Positions 44,672 to 54,825 of a stretch of 64,000 bases of DNA are shown here, piece by piece. The DNA comes from Kitasatospora indigofera (lineage in GTDB: Bacteria > Actinomycetota > Actinomycetes > Streptomycetales > Streptomycetaceae). The DNA lies in NCBI RefSeq assembly GCF_014655955.1, contig NZ_BNBO01000036.1:20101-84100 (forward strand). Reading direction: 5' to 3'. The translations under genes and the position numbers were made by a program. Within the stretch, counting starts at the first letter, position 1. The number at the start of each line of letters is the position of its first letter. The notes beneath the pieces are model-generated. The model was given only the letters and a program-made list of their open reading frames with translations, made no database searches and was not told the origin of the DNA.

Positions 44672-45580
44672 TCAGGGGCAGGAGTACGTGAAGCTCGCGG
44701 CCGCGGTGTGCTGCCCCGGCGAGAGGATCTCGACGGTGGCGGTGGCCTGCATGGTGCCGTGGCCGTCGAAGGTCCAGCGCAGCACCAGATCGGCCTGCCG
44801 GGTGCCCTCGGGGACGGACTGCACCAGCTCGCCGGACGAGCCGCCGTCGCTGCGCACCCAGCGGTAACGGACCTTGCCGGCATGGCCGTTGGTCTGCGCG
44901 GTGGCCGTGACGACGGCGGCGCCGCCGCACGGCGGGCCGGCCGGGTCGGTGGCGACGGCGACCGAGGTGACGGCCAGCGACGGGGAGTACCAGCGCCAGG
45001 CGAGCAGCGCCAGCAGGGCCAGCAGCAGGAGGACGGCGAGCAGCCGGCGCCGGCCCTTGCGCCGGACCGGCCGGTCCGGCTCCACCTCTCCGTGCCAGAC
45101 GGCGGCGGCAGCGGCCGGGACACCCGGGCCGAAGCGCCGCAACTCGCCCTCGGCGAGCGGACGTTCGTCCTCAGGGGCGACGGCCGGCAGGGGCATCGCA
45201 GCGGCCGCGTGGCCGGCGGGGACCGCAGCGGCCGGGGCACCGGCGGGCACCGGCGCGTCGAGCCGCTGGGTGGCGTCCTCCGCCGCTCCGAAGGTGCCGA
45301 GCGTCTGGGTGCCGCCCACCAGCGGCGGCAGCGCCATCGGCTGCGGGACCGCCGGCTCGGGGGCCGCCTGCTCGGGGCCCGCCGACTGCGAGGGGACGGC
45401 GGGCTTGGCCCAGACGGTCGGGTCCAGGACGGTGGCGGCGTCGTCGACGGACGGGCCGGCTGCGGCCGGGCCCGCGGACGGCGCCCGGCCCAGCCTGGTG
45501 GTCCGCTCGGCGGCGTCCTCGTCGAGCCGGACGGTGAGCGCCTCGTCGGGGTCGGTCGGGGGCTTTCCCGGTGTGGTCAT
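44672..45580 (-). CDS. single-pass membrane protein with Thr-x-x-Leu repeats, putative kinase substrate
   Basis: A 302-residue protein. The cytosolic N-terminal ~180 residues are Ala/Pro-rich and carry repeated Thr motifs (LTVRLDE, TTRLG, ATVLDPT, TQTLG, ATQRLDA). A basic stretch (RRKGRRR) precedes one membrane helix (LLAVLLLLALLALLAW). The outer domain has two cysteines (PPCGG...YSCP at the end) and a beta-rich pattern resembling the C-terminal domain of the upstream kinase. It is 28 nt downstream of a Ser/Thr kinase gene, so a kinase-partner pair is likely. Confidence 0.78.
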   Translation of the reverse strand: MTTPGKPPTDPDEALTVRLDEDAAERTTRLGRAPSAGPAAAGPSVDDAATVLDPTVWAKPAVPSQSAGPEQAAPEPAVPQPMALPPLVGGTQTLGTFGAAEDATQRLDAPVPAGAPAAAVPAGHAAAAMPLPAVAPEDERPLAEGELRRFGPGVPAAAAAVWHGEVEPDRPVRRKGRRRLLAVLLLLALLALLAWRWYSPSLAVTSVAVATDPAGPPCGGAAVVTATAQTNGHAGKVRYRWVRSDGGSSGELVQSVPEGTRQADLVLRWTFDGHGTMQATATVEILSPGQHTAAASFTYSCP

Positions 45581-45608
45581 GCTGCCCTCCTGGGCGTGTG
45601 GATCCGGC

Positions 45609-47405
45609 TCAGCGGGGCGGGTTGCAGGTGTAGGCGTAGACGGGCAGGTAGGTGATGGGGGTGGTCCGACTCGGCTCGGCGGCGGGGCTGGTCGAGACCT
45701 GGAGGCCCCAAATCGGGTAGGTGTCGGCGGAGCCGAAGGAGTGCAGGTAGCGGACACCCTTGAACCCAGTCGACCCCTTCGGGATCACCACCGTCTGGGA
45801 GGCGACCACCACCTTCGGGGCGGTGTCGCTAGCCCGATGGATCCAGCTCAGCGTCAGCACGACGTCGGCGGCGCCGTCCGTCTGCACGCTCACGGTCCCG
45901 GTCAGGTCGTAGCGGCCACCGCAGTTCAGCGCGTCGAGGTTGAGGTACGTCACCCGTGCCTTCACCGGCGGCGGCGCGACCGTCGCGCTCGGCGTGGTCG
46001 CGGTCGGGGTCGGCGGGGCCGGCGAGGTGGCGGGCGCCGAGGGCTTGCCGGTCGCGGTCGGGGCCACGGTCGGCGGCCGGGTGGTCACGGTCGCGCCGGG
46101 GGTCGGCGCGGCCGAGAGCGAGGCGGACGGCGAGGGCGAGGGCGACGGCGACGGCGAGGCCGAGTCGGTGGCGGTGGCGGTGGGGTCGGGCGTGGCAGTG
46201 TCGGCCGGCGGCGCGGCGGACGTCGGGAGGCCCGCGCCGAGCGTCGTGGTGGCCACCGGAGACGGGGCCGCCAGCACGGTGCGGGCGTCCCGCTCGCTCG
46301 CGCCGGCCACCGCCACCCCGGCGAAGGAGCCCGCCACCAGCAGCCCCGCGCCGGCCCCGGCCAGCACCTTGGCGCGCCGGCCGAGCCTGGGCGCCGTCCG
46401 CAGCCCGCTCGCGCCCGCACCCGCGCCGGCGGACGGCAGCCCGCTCTGCGCCAGCGAGGTGTGCGCCAGCGCCGTACCGCCGTCGCCGGCCGCCGCGCCG
46501 CCCCAGGGCAGCAGCATGGCCAGTGCCAGCACCAGGGCGGCGAGCTCCGCCCGGCCGCGCTCCTCCCAGTCCGGCCCGTAGCCGGCCACCGCGACCGCCT
46601 CCAGTTCGGTGACGAAGCTGGCGGCGCTGTCCGGACGCGAGGACGGGGTCTTGGCCAGGCCGGCCCGGATCAGCGGCCGGACCTCGGCGGGCGCCAGCTC
46701 GTCCGGGATCGGGGCCTCGGTGTGCTGCACCGCGAGTTCGGCGATGGTCGCACCGTCGAACGGGCGGGCGCCGGTCAGGCACTCGAAGAAGGTCACCGTC
46801 GCCGAGTAGACGTCCGCCGCGGGGGACGCGGGCCGGCCGGCCCACTGCTCGGGCGCCAGGTAGGCGGGGGTGCCGGAGATGTCCCGGTCGTCGCCGCTGC
46901 GCACGGCGATGCCGAAGTCCACCAGCTTGGAGCTGCCGTCGGCGGCGACCAGCACGTTGCCGGGCTTGTAGTCGCGGTGCACCACGCCCGCCGCGTGGGC
47001 GGCGGCCAGGCCGAGCAGGGAGCCCTTGAGCACCACCAGCGCGGCCCGCGGGGTGGTGGCGCCCTCCTCGCGCAGCAGGGTGCGCAGCGCGAGGCCGTCG
47101 ACCAGCTCCATCACGATGGCGCAGCCCCGGCTGCTCTCCACGTACTCGTACAGCCGGGTGACGTACGGTGAGCGGAGCCCGCCGAGCACCTCGGCCTCGG
47201 CTCGCAGGTTGTCGCCGCCGGCCGCGCGGTTGAGGTACTTGACGGCGACCGGGGTGCCGGTGGCGTCGTGGGTGGCCAGCACCACCCGGCCGCTGGCGCC
47301 GGTGCCCAGCTCCCGGCCGTGCGTGTAGCCGGGCAGCACCCAGTCGCCGGTGCCCGCGGCCTGCCCCGCGTCCTCGCCGTTCCTGCCCGCAGCGTCGGCG
47401 TCCAT
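45609..47405 (-). CDS. membrane Ser/Thr protein kinase (PknB-like)
   Basis: A 598-residue receptor-type kinase. The catalytic domain covers about residues 25-285: the Gly loop is LGTGASGRVV, the Lys is in VAVKYL, the catalytic loop is HRDYKPGN and the Mg loop is DFGIA. Tyr replaces the usual Leu in HRDLKP. A membrane stretch near residue 350 (VLAGAGAGLLVAGSFAGVAVAG) leads to a Pro/Ser/Thr-rich linker and a beta-rich outer domain with two cysteines (LNCGG...YTCNPP). The ATG at 47403-47405 was chosen over the longer frame. The following gene encodes a likely partner. Confidence 0.9.
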   Translation of the reverse strand: MDADAAGRNGEDAGQAAGTGDWVLPGYTHGRELGTGASGRVVLATHDATGTPVAVKYLNRAAGGDNLRAEAEVLGGLRSPYVTRLYEYVESSRGCAIVMELVDGLALRTLLREEGATTPRAALVVLKGSLLGLAAAHAAGVVHRDYKPGNVLVAADGSSKLVDFGIAVRSGDDRDISGTPAYLAPEQWAGRPASPAADVYSATVTFFECLTGARPFDGATIAELAVQHTEAPIPDELAPAEVRPLIRAGLAKTPSSRPDSAASFVTELEAVAVAGYGPDWEERGRAELAALVLALAMLLPWGGAAAGDGGTALAHTSLAQSGLPSAGAGAGASGLRTAPRLGRRAKVLAGAGAGLLVAGSFAGVAVAGASERDARTVLAAPSPVATTTLGAGLPTSAAPPADTATPDPTATATDSASPSPSPSPSPSASLSAAPTPGATVTTRPPTVAPTATGKPSAPATSPAPPTPTATTPSATVAPPPVKARVTYLNLDALNCGGRYDLTGTVSVQTDGAADVVLTLSWIHRASDTAPKVVVASQTVVIPKGSTGFKGVRYLHSFGSADTYPIWGLQVSTSPAAEPSRTTPITYLPVYAYTCNPPR

Positions 47406-47692
47406 CGCGACCGCCCCCCGTTCGTTCCTGCCCGCACCTGCGCCGCACGGTGGTGCGGCCTCTGCAATCGACGCGGCGCGCGGCCTGCGGGTTCCCGTTC
47501 TGAGGCACCGGTAGGTCACGGTTCGGGCGATTCGCACACCATCTCAGCCATTGCGGTCGGCAAGTACCCGGCGCGGGGCGGCGCACCGTGCGCGGATCGG
47601 GGGCGCCGGGGCGGAACATGCTGGTCCCGGTCGTGGTTGTGCGCCATGGCACCATCCGTACGGACCGACCCGACCTACCGAAGGACACCCTC

Positions 47693-48181
47693 GTGAGCCT
47701 GTACGACATCCCGCTGCGCACGCTGTCCGGCGAGGCCGCCTCGCTCGCCGACTACAAGGGCAAGGCGCTGCTGATCGTCAACGTCGCCTCCAAGTGCGGG
47801 CTGACCCCGCAGTACGCCGGCCTGGAGAGCCTTCAGGAGCAGTACGGGGCGCGCGGCTTCAGCGTCCTCGGCTTCCCGTCCAACCAGTTCGCCGGGCAGG
47901 AGCCGGGCAGCTCGGAGGAGATCGCGACCTTCTGCTCCACCACGTACGGCGTCTCCTTCCCGCTGTTCGAGAAGACCGACGTGAACGGCGACGAGCGGCA
48001 CCCGCTGTACGCCGAGCTGACCAAGGCCGCCGACGCCGCGGGCGAGGCCGGCGACATCAGCTGGAACTTCGAGAAGTTCCTGATCACCCCGGACGGCACG
48101 GTGGCCGCCCGGATCCGCCCGCGCACCGAGCCGCTGGCCCCGGAGGTCGTCGAGGCGATCGAGGCGGTCCTCCCCGCCTGA
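47693..48181 (+). CDS. glutathione-peroxidase-family thiol peroxidase
   Basis: A 162-residue enzyme of the GPx family that reduces hydroperoxides. The peroxidatic residue is Cys35 in NVASKCGLT (Cys, not selenocysteine). Also visible are LGFPSNQFAGQEPGS and ISWNFEKFLI (the Gln and Trp of the active site). Bacterial Cys-GPx enzymes usually take electrons from thioredoxin. GTG at 47693 follows AAGGAC. The 3' half is overlapped on the other strand by the long tail of the ArsR frame. Confidence 0.92.
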   Translation: MSLYDIPLRTLSGEAASLADYKGKALLIVNVASKCGLTPQYAGLESLQEQYGARGFSVLGFPSNQFAGQEPGSSEEIATFCSTTYGVSFPLFEKTDVNGDERHPLYAELTKAADAAGEAGDISWNFEKFLITPDGTVAARIRPRTEPLAPEVVEAIEAVLPA

Positions 48182-48705
48182 CCCCCGCACCGGCGAAGGC
48201 CCGGGGGTGCCCCCGGGCCTTCGTGCGCCGTCGCGCCCCCGGAGCCGGCGGCCGGCCGGCCCGGCGGCCGCCGCACGGCCTGTCCCGCCGGCACGGCCTG
48301 CCCGTGCGGGACGGCCTCCCCCGCCGGGACGGACCTGGCGGCCGGGACGCCCTCCGCGGCCGGGAGCGCCGCGCCGGCCTCCCGGGCCGCTTCGGCGAGG
48401 TGCTTGAGGCCCTGCAGCCGGCCGTCCCACGCGGTGGCCAGCCCCGCCATCCACCGGGAGGTGGCGTCGAGCGGCCGCGGGCAGAGCCGGTAGTGGACCT
48501 CCCGCCCCGAGCGGAGCGCGAGCACCAGGCCGGCCCGGCCGAGGACGGCGAGGTGTTTGACGACGGCCTGCCGGCTGACCGGCAGCGCGGCGGCCAGGGT
48601 GGTCGCGGTGGCGTCGCCGGTCGCCGCCAGTCCGTCCAGGATGCGGCGCCGCATCGGGTCGGCCAGGGCGACCAGCACCCGGTCCACCGCGTCGGGGGCG
48701 GTCAT
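47833..48705 (-). CDS. ArsR-family regulator with abnormally long open frame
   Basis: The first ~115 residues are a normal ArsR/SmtB winged-helix repressor (LADPMRRRILDGLAATGDATATTLAAALPVSRQAVVKHLAVL, GREVHYRLCPRPL). No in-frame stop follows until 47833, giving 290 residues. The extension includes VPAGEAVP-type repeats, then reads antisense through the peroxidase terminator and gene, so most of it is unlikely to be functional. Either a stop was lost or the protein really carries a tail. The ATG overlaps nothing; the SRPBCC gene stop overlaps its start as ATGA, so both genes form one operon. Confidence 0.72.
   Translation of the reverse strand: MTAPDAVDRVLVALADPMRRRILDGLAATGDATATTLAAALPVSRQAVVKHLAVLGRAGLVLALRSGREVHYRLCPRPLDATSRWMAGLATAWDGRLQGLKHLAEAAREAGAALPAAEGVPAARSVPAGEAVPHGQAVPAGQAVRRPPGRPAAGSGGATAHEGPGAPPGLRRCGGQAGRTASIASTTSGASGSVRGRIRAATVPSGVIRNFSKFQLMSPASPAASAALVSSAYSGCRSSPFTSVFSNSGKETPYVVEQKVAISSELPGSCPANWLDGKPRTLKPRAPYCS
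48194..48223. terminator. peroxidase-gene terminator hairpin
   Basis: A perfect 14-bp stem, CGAAGGCCCGGGGG (48194-48207) with 48210-48223, has a 2-nt tip. It begins 12 nt after the peroxidase stop and lies within the long ArsR frame on the other strand. Confidence 0.85.
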
Positions 48706-49154
48706 ACCACCAGCTGCTCGGTGTGCTGCCGCAGCTCCGCGAGCTTGTGGTGCCAGCCCGCGCTGTTCTGCTCGCGCCGCGCCCGGCGGACGTCCTGCGT
48801 GGTGTCGAGGGCGGCGAAGCCGCTCTCCACCATCCGCAGCCGGGTGACCGCGCCGTCCGGGACGAGGGTGAACTCGACCAGGGTGGAGTTGCCCGCGTCC
48901 GGCTCCTGGCCGGGGAGCCCCTGCGACCAGCGGTAGGCCAGGCGGCGCGGGGGGTCGACCCGCTCGATCCGGGCCGGGACGCTGCCCTCCCCCAGCCGGT
49001 CGAAGACCAGCCGGCCGCCGGGCCGCAGGTCGAGTTCGGCCGGAGCTCCGCTGCCGAACCAGGTGCCCAGGAACGCCGGGTCGGTGAGCACGGCCCAGAC
49101 CCGCTCGGGCGGCGCCGCGATGACGATCTCACGCTCGATACGGTCGGCGACCAT
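48702..49154 (-). CDS. SRPBCC (AHSA1-like) domain protein
   Basis: A 150-residue START/Bet v1-like protein: IEREIVIAAPPERVWAVLTDPAFLGTWFG at the N-terminus and RLVFDRLGEGSVPARIERVDPPRRLAYRW in the middle. Such genes are often paired with ArsR regulators, as here (4-nt overlap with the next gene). It presumably binds a hydrophobic ligand. The ATG at 49152-49154 has GGGGAGGGGCA upstream. Confidence 0.92.
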   Translation of the reverse strand: MVADRIEREIVIAAPPERVWAVLTDPAFLGTWFGSGAPAELDLRPGGRLVFDRLGEGSVPARIERVDPPRRLAYRWSQGLPGQEPDAGNSTLVEFTLVPDGAVTRLRMVESGFAALDTTQDVRRARREQNSAGWHHKLAELRQHTEQLVV

Positions 49155-49210
49155 ACTGTGCCCCTCCCCGGAAACGGTCGTTCGATGGTCGCACGGCTCC
49201 CGACCGAGAC

Positions 49211-49226
49211 GCAACCATGTGGTTGC
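49211..49226 (-). promoter_or_regulatory. candidate ArsR operator
   Basis: A 16-bp perfect palindrome with two-base centre, GCAACCA-TG-TGGTTGC, lies 57 nt upstream of the SRPBCC-ArsR operon. The AT-rich TATTC next to it may be part of the promoter. ArsR-SRPBCC operons are usually self-repressed from such sites. Confidence 0.6.
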
Positions 49227-49309
49227 ATATTCTGGCCGACGGGACCGGTCCGGCGACCGGCCCGGCGACCGGTGCAGCGACCGGCCCGGTGCCGCGACCA
49301 GTCCCGTGG

Positions 49310-50251
49310 TCAGTCCAGCAGCAGCCGGGTGCCGGGCGGCAGACCGCCCGTCCGGGCCGCCTCCCGCAGGTGCTCCAGCAGCGCGGCCCGGAGTGCGGCG
49401 GCGGCCCTGGTGAGCGGCACCTCCCGCTCGTGCGCGACCGCGATGGTCCGCCCCAGGCCGGCGCCGGAGAAGTGCCTGACGACGAGCCCGGAGTGCGCGG
49501 CGACCATCCCCGGCAGCACGGCCGGCCCCAGGCCCGCCCGGACGAAGCCCAGCACGGCGTCCATCTCGCCGCCCTCGACGGCGAAGACCGGCTCGAAACC
49601 GGCGGCCCGGCAGGCCCCGATGGTGGTCTCCCGCAGGTCGTAGCCCTCCCGGAACATCACCAGCGGGCGGTCCCGCAGCTCCTCGACCCGGATCCGTTGC
49701 CGGCGGCGCGGGCCGGCGCCGGCCGAGACCAGCACCAGCTCCTCGTGCAGCAGCTCGGTCACCGTGAGGGCGGGGCCGGGCGCCTCTCCGGCCGGCGAGG
49801 CGATGATCAGCGCCAGGTCCAGTTCGCCGGCGCCGAGGCTGCGCACCAGGTCCCGGGAGCCGCCCTCCCGGACCGCCAGCGTGACCTCCGGGTACCGGTC
49901 CCGGAATCCGCGCAGGACGTCCGGCACCAGGCTGGTGCACAGGCTCGGCGGCGCCCCGAGCCGGACCCGGCCCCGGCGCAGCCGCACGGTCTCCTGCACC
50001 GCCAGCCGGGCGCTCTCGGTGTCGGCCAGGATCCTGCGGGCCAGCGGCAGCAGGGCGTCACCGGCGTCGGTCAGGGCGATGTTCCCCCGGGCCCGGTGGA
50101 ACAGCTCGGCCCCCAACTCCCTTTCCAGCGAGCGGATCTGCTGGGAGAGCGAGGGCTGGGCGACATGCTCGGCCTCGGCCGCCCGGGTGAAGTGCCGGGC
50201 GTCGGCGACGGCGACGAAGTAGCGGAGTTGCTGGAGCTGCACACCTCCCAC
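49310..50251 (-). CDS. LysR-family transcriptional regulator
   Basis: A 313-residue LysR protein with N-terminal HTH (LQQLRYFVAVADARHFTRAAEAEHVAQPSLSQQIRSLERELG) and the usual substrate-binding domain. It is divergent from sdhCAB, 74 nt apart. GTG 50249-50251 may start a leaderless message. The GTG at 50240-50242 gives VQLQQLRYF but has its purine-rich site immediately adjacent. It probably responds to a metabolite and controls the sdh operon. Confidence 0.92.
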   Translation of the reverse strand: MGGVQLQQLRYFVAVADARHFTRAAEAEHVAQPSLSQQIRSLERELGAELFHRARGNIALTDAGDALLPLARRILADTESARLAVQETVRLRRGRVRLGAPPSLCTSLVPDVLRGFRDRYPEVTLAVREGGSRDLVRSLGAGELDLALIIASPAGEAPGPALTVTELLHEELVLVSAGAGPRRRQRIRVEELRDRPLVMFREGYDLRETTIGACRAAGFEPVFAVEGGEMDAVLGFVRAGLGPAVLPGMVAAHSGLVVRHFSGAGLGRTIAVAHEREVPLTRAAAALRAALLEHLREAARTGGLPPGTRLLLD

Positions 50252-50252
50252 G

Positions 50253-50267
50253 ATAGGCCAGGCCTAT
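50253..50267. promoter_or_regulatory. perfect 15-bp LysR palindrome
   Basis: ATAGGCC-A-GGCCTAT fits the LysR T-N11-A rule. It lies just one base upstream of the LysR start codon and 59 nt before sdhC, so it can regulate both. Confidence 0.7.
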
Positions 50268-50325
50268 GATGGTGAGCCGCATCATGTCTTGGACGTACCG
50301 TCGGGCGGTTCCTACCGTGGACGGC

Positions 50326-51026
50326 ATGGCACAGGCGACTAGGACGGGCCGTAGACCGTCCACTCTGGAGACCCTCTGGCGGTCGACCGTCGGCAAGAAG
50401 GCGGTGATGGCCGTCAGCGGACTGGTCATGCTGCTCTACCTGGTCTTCCACATGCTGGGGAACCTCAAGGTCTTCTTCGGCCCCGACGACATCAACGGGT
50501 ACGCGGCCTGGCTGCGCACCCTCGGGCAGCCCTTCCTCGGGCACGGCTGGTTCCTCTGGATCGCCCGCTTCGGGCTGCTCGCGGCCGTCGGCCTGCACGG
50601 CGTCGCCGCCTACCAGCTGAGCCGCCGCGACCTGGCCGCCCGGCCGACCGGGTACGCGCACCGGCGACGGCGGGCGAGCTACGCGACCCGGACGATGCGC
50701 TGGGGCGGGATCATCCTGGCCCTGTTCATCGTCTGGCACATCCTCGACCTGACCACCCTCACCGTGAACCCGCGCGCCGAGGAGGGGCACCCGTACCAGA
50801 ACATCGTGGCCTCCTTCTCGCACTGGTACAGCTGCGTGATCTACATCGTGGCGATGCTGGCCGTCGGCCTGCACGTCCGGCACGGCTTCTGGAGCGCCGC
50901 GCAGACCCTGGGCGCCAACAACGCCCGTCGGGACCGGGCGTTGAAGGCCACCGCCAACGGCCTGGCCCTGGTGCTGACCGCCGGCTTCCTGTCCGTACCC
51001 GTGGCCGTCATGACCGGAGTGGTGAG

Positions 51027-51030
<4 letters not shown>
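50326..51030 (+). CDS. sdhC: succinate dehydrogenase cytochrome b subunit (b558 type)
   Basis: A 234-residue, five-helix di-heme membrane anchor of the b558/fumarate-reductase-like complex II that reacts with menaquinone. Helices include AVMAVSGLVMLLYLVFHMLGN, FLWIARFGLLAAVGLHGVAAY, GGIILALFIVWHILDL and NIVASFSHWYSCVIYIVAML. The histidines in FHMLGN, GLHGV, WHILD and LHVRHG are likely heme ligands. The ATG at 50326 gives MAQATRTG. It is first of three overlapping genes. Confidence 0.94.
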
Positions 51031-53053
<2,023 letters not shown>

Positions 53054-53057
<4 letters not shown>

Positions 53058-53788
53058 ACCTCACCCTGCGGATCTGGCGCCAGGCGGGCCCCGACACCGC
53101 CGGCTCGATGACCACCTACCAGGTCAGCGGCATCAGCCCCGACATGTCCTTCCTGGAGATGCTGGACACCCTCAACGAGGAGCTGATCCTGCGCGGCGAC
53201 ACGCCGGTCGCCTTCGACCACGACTGCCGCGAGGGCATCTGCGGCGCCTGCGGCATGGTCATCAACGGCCGGGCGCACGGCCCGGAGCGGACCACCACCT
53301 GCCAACTGCACATGCGGCACTTCGCGGACGGCGACACCATCGACGTGGAGCCCTGGCGGGCCGCCGCCTTCCCGGTGGTGAAGGACCTGGTGGTGGACCG
53401 CTCGGCGTTCGACCGGATCATCGGCTCCGGCGGGTACATCACCGCCCCCACCGGCAGCGCCCCCGAGGCGCACGCCACGCCCGTCCCCAAGGAGGCCGCC
53501 GACACCGCCTTCGAGCACGCCGAGTGCATCGGCTGCGGCGCCTGCGTGGCCGCCTGCCCGAACGGCTCGGCGATGCTCTTCACCTCCGCCAAGGTGGTGC
53601 ACCTGAACGTGCTCCCGCAGGGCGCGCCGGAGCGGAGCGGCCGGGTGCGGTCGATGGTGGAGGCGATGGACAGCGAGGGCTTCGGCGGCTGCACCAACAC
53701 CGGCGAGTGCGCGACCGCCTGCCCCAAGGGCATCCCGCTGCCGAGCATCGCGGCGATGAACCGCGAGTACCTGCGCAGCCTGCGGTAA
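53054..53788 (+). CDS. sdhB: succinate dehydrogenase iron-sulfur subunit
   Basis: A 244-residue protein with three clusters: [2Fe-2S] in CREGICGACGM, and ferredoxin-type CIGCGACVAACPNGSA with CTNTGECATACPKGI for the [4Fe-4S] and [3Fe-4S] centres. It passes electrons from SdhA to SdhC. The ATG overlaps the sdhA stop (ATGA). Confidence 0.96.
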
Positions 53789-53810
53789 CGGCGGACTGCG
53801 GGTGCGCGGC

Positions 53811-53842
53811 GACGCGGGCCCGGCGGTGCGCCGGGTCCCGTC
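53811..53842 (+). terminator. imperfect hairpin after sdhB
   Basis: GACGCGGGCCCGGCG (53811-53825) and 53829-53842 pair with one mismatch and one bulge, 22 nt beyond the sdhB stop. Confidence 0.5.
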
Positions 53843-53864
53843 CGGCGGCGCCTAGGCTGGGCCC

Positions 53865-54548
53865 GTGAACGTCATCATCTTCGGTGCGACCGGCATGATC
53901 GGCCGGGCCGTGCTGCGCGAGTGCCTGCGGGACGACTCCGTCGAAAGCGTCCTGACGATCGGGCGGACGCCGCTCGGCCTGGCGCACCGCAAACTGCGGG
54001 ACGTCCTCCAGCCGGACCCGTCCGACCTCAGCGCGCCGGACCTCGGCCTGGCCGGATACGACGCGTGCTTCTTCTGTCTGGGCGTCTCCTCGGTCGGGAT
54101 GAAGGAGGACGCGTACCGGCGGATCACCTACGACCTGACGCTCAAGGTGGCCCGCACGCTGGCCGCCGCCAACCCCGCACTGACCTTCGTCTACGTCTCG
54201 GGCGAGGGCACGGACAGTACCGAGCGGGGCCGCTCGATGTGGGCCAGGGTCAAGGGCCGGACGGAGAACGAGCTGCTGCGGCTGCCGTTCCGGGCGTACA
54301 TGGTCCGGCCCGGCATCGTGGCGCCGCAGCACGGGGTGGTCTCCAGGACCCGGCTCTACCGGACGGTCTACGCGGTGGCCGGGCCGCTGCTGCTCCTGCT
54401 CCGCAAGGTGGCGCCGAACCTGGTCAACACCGGCGAGCAGCTCGGCCGCGCCATGATCGCGCTGGCCACCCCGGGAGTGGATCCCGGCACCCGGATCCTG
54501 CGGCCCAAGGACATCAACCGCCTCACCGGGGCCGACCCGGGAGCCTGA
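53865..54548 (+). CDS. NAD(P)-binding Rossmann-fold protein
   Basis: A 227-residue short protein of the extended SDR/NmrA-like group. The nucleotide-binding motif GATGMIG is at residues 7-13, and FVYVSGEGTDSTERGRSMWARVKGRTENELL carries the YxxxK-replaced active region. LLLLLRKVAPN near the end is hydrophobic. GTG at 53865 is the start. The function is not known. Confidence 0.85.
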   Translation: MNVIIFGATGMIGRAVLRECLRDDSVESVLTIGRTPLGLAHRKLRDVLQPDPSDLSAPDLGLAGYDACFFCLGVSSVGMKEDAYRRITYDLTLKVARTLAAANPALTFVYVSGEGTDSTERGRSMWARVKGRTENELLRLPFRAYMVRPGIVAPQHGVVSRTRLYRTVYAVAGPLLLLLRKVAPNLVNTGEQLGRAMIALATPGVDPGTRILRPKDINRLTGADPGA

Positions 54549-54825
54549 GCCCCGGCGCACCCGCCCGGCGGGCGGGCGCCCCGGCGCCGGCCGGTCCGGG
54601 TCGCGGCGGCACGGATCGCCGCGGAGCTGCACCCGGCACGTTCCGCCTGCTCGGCGGCGGGCCGGGCGCCGCTCCGCCCGATCGTCGACGGCCGACGGCT
54701 GCCCGGGGAGGATCCGCCCTCCGCGCCGCCTGGCGGCGCACCCCGCCCGGTCCCATGTGTGGGCGGCGCCCTGCCGGGCAGACGCCGCCCCACAGCCGGG
54801 AGACGCACGGGTACGGAGGTCCGTC

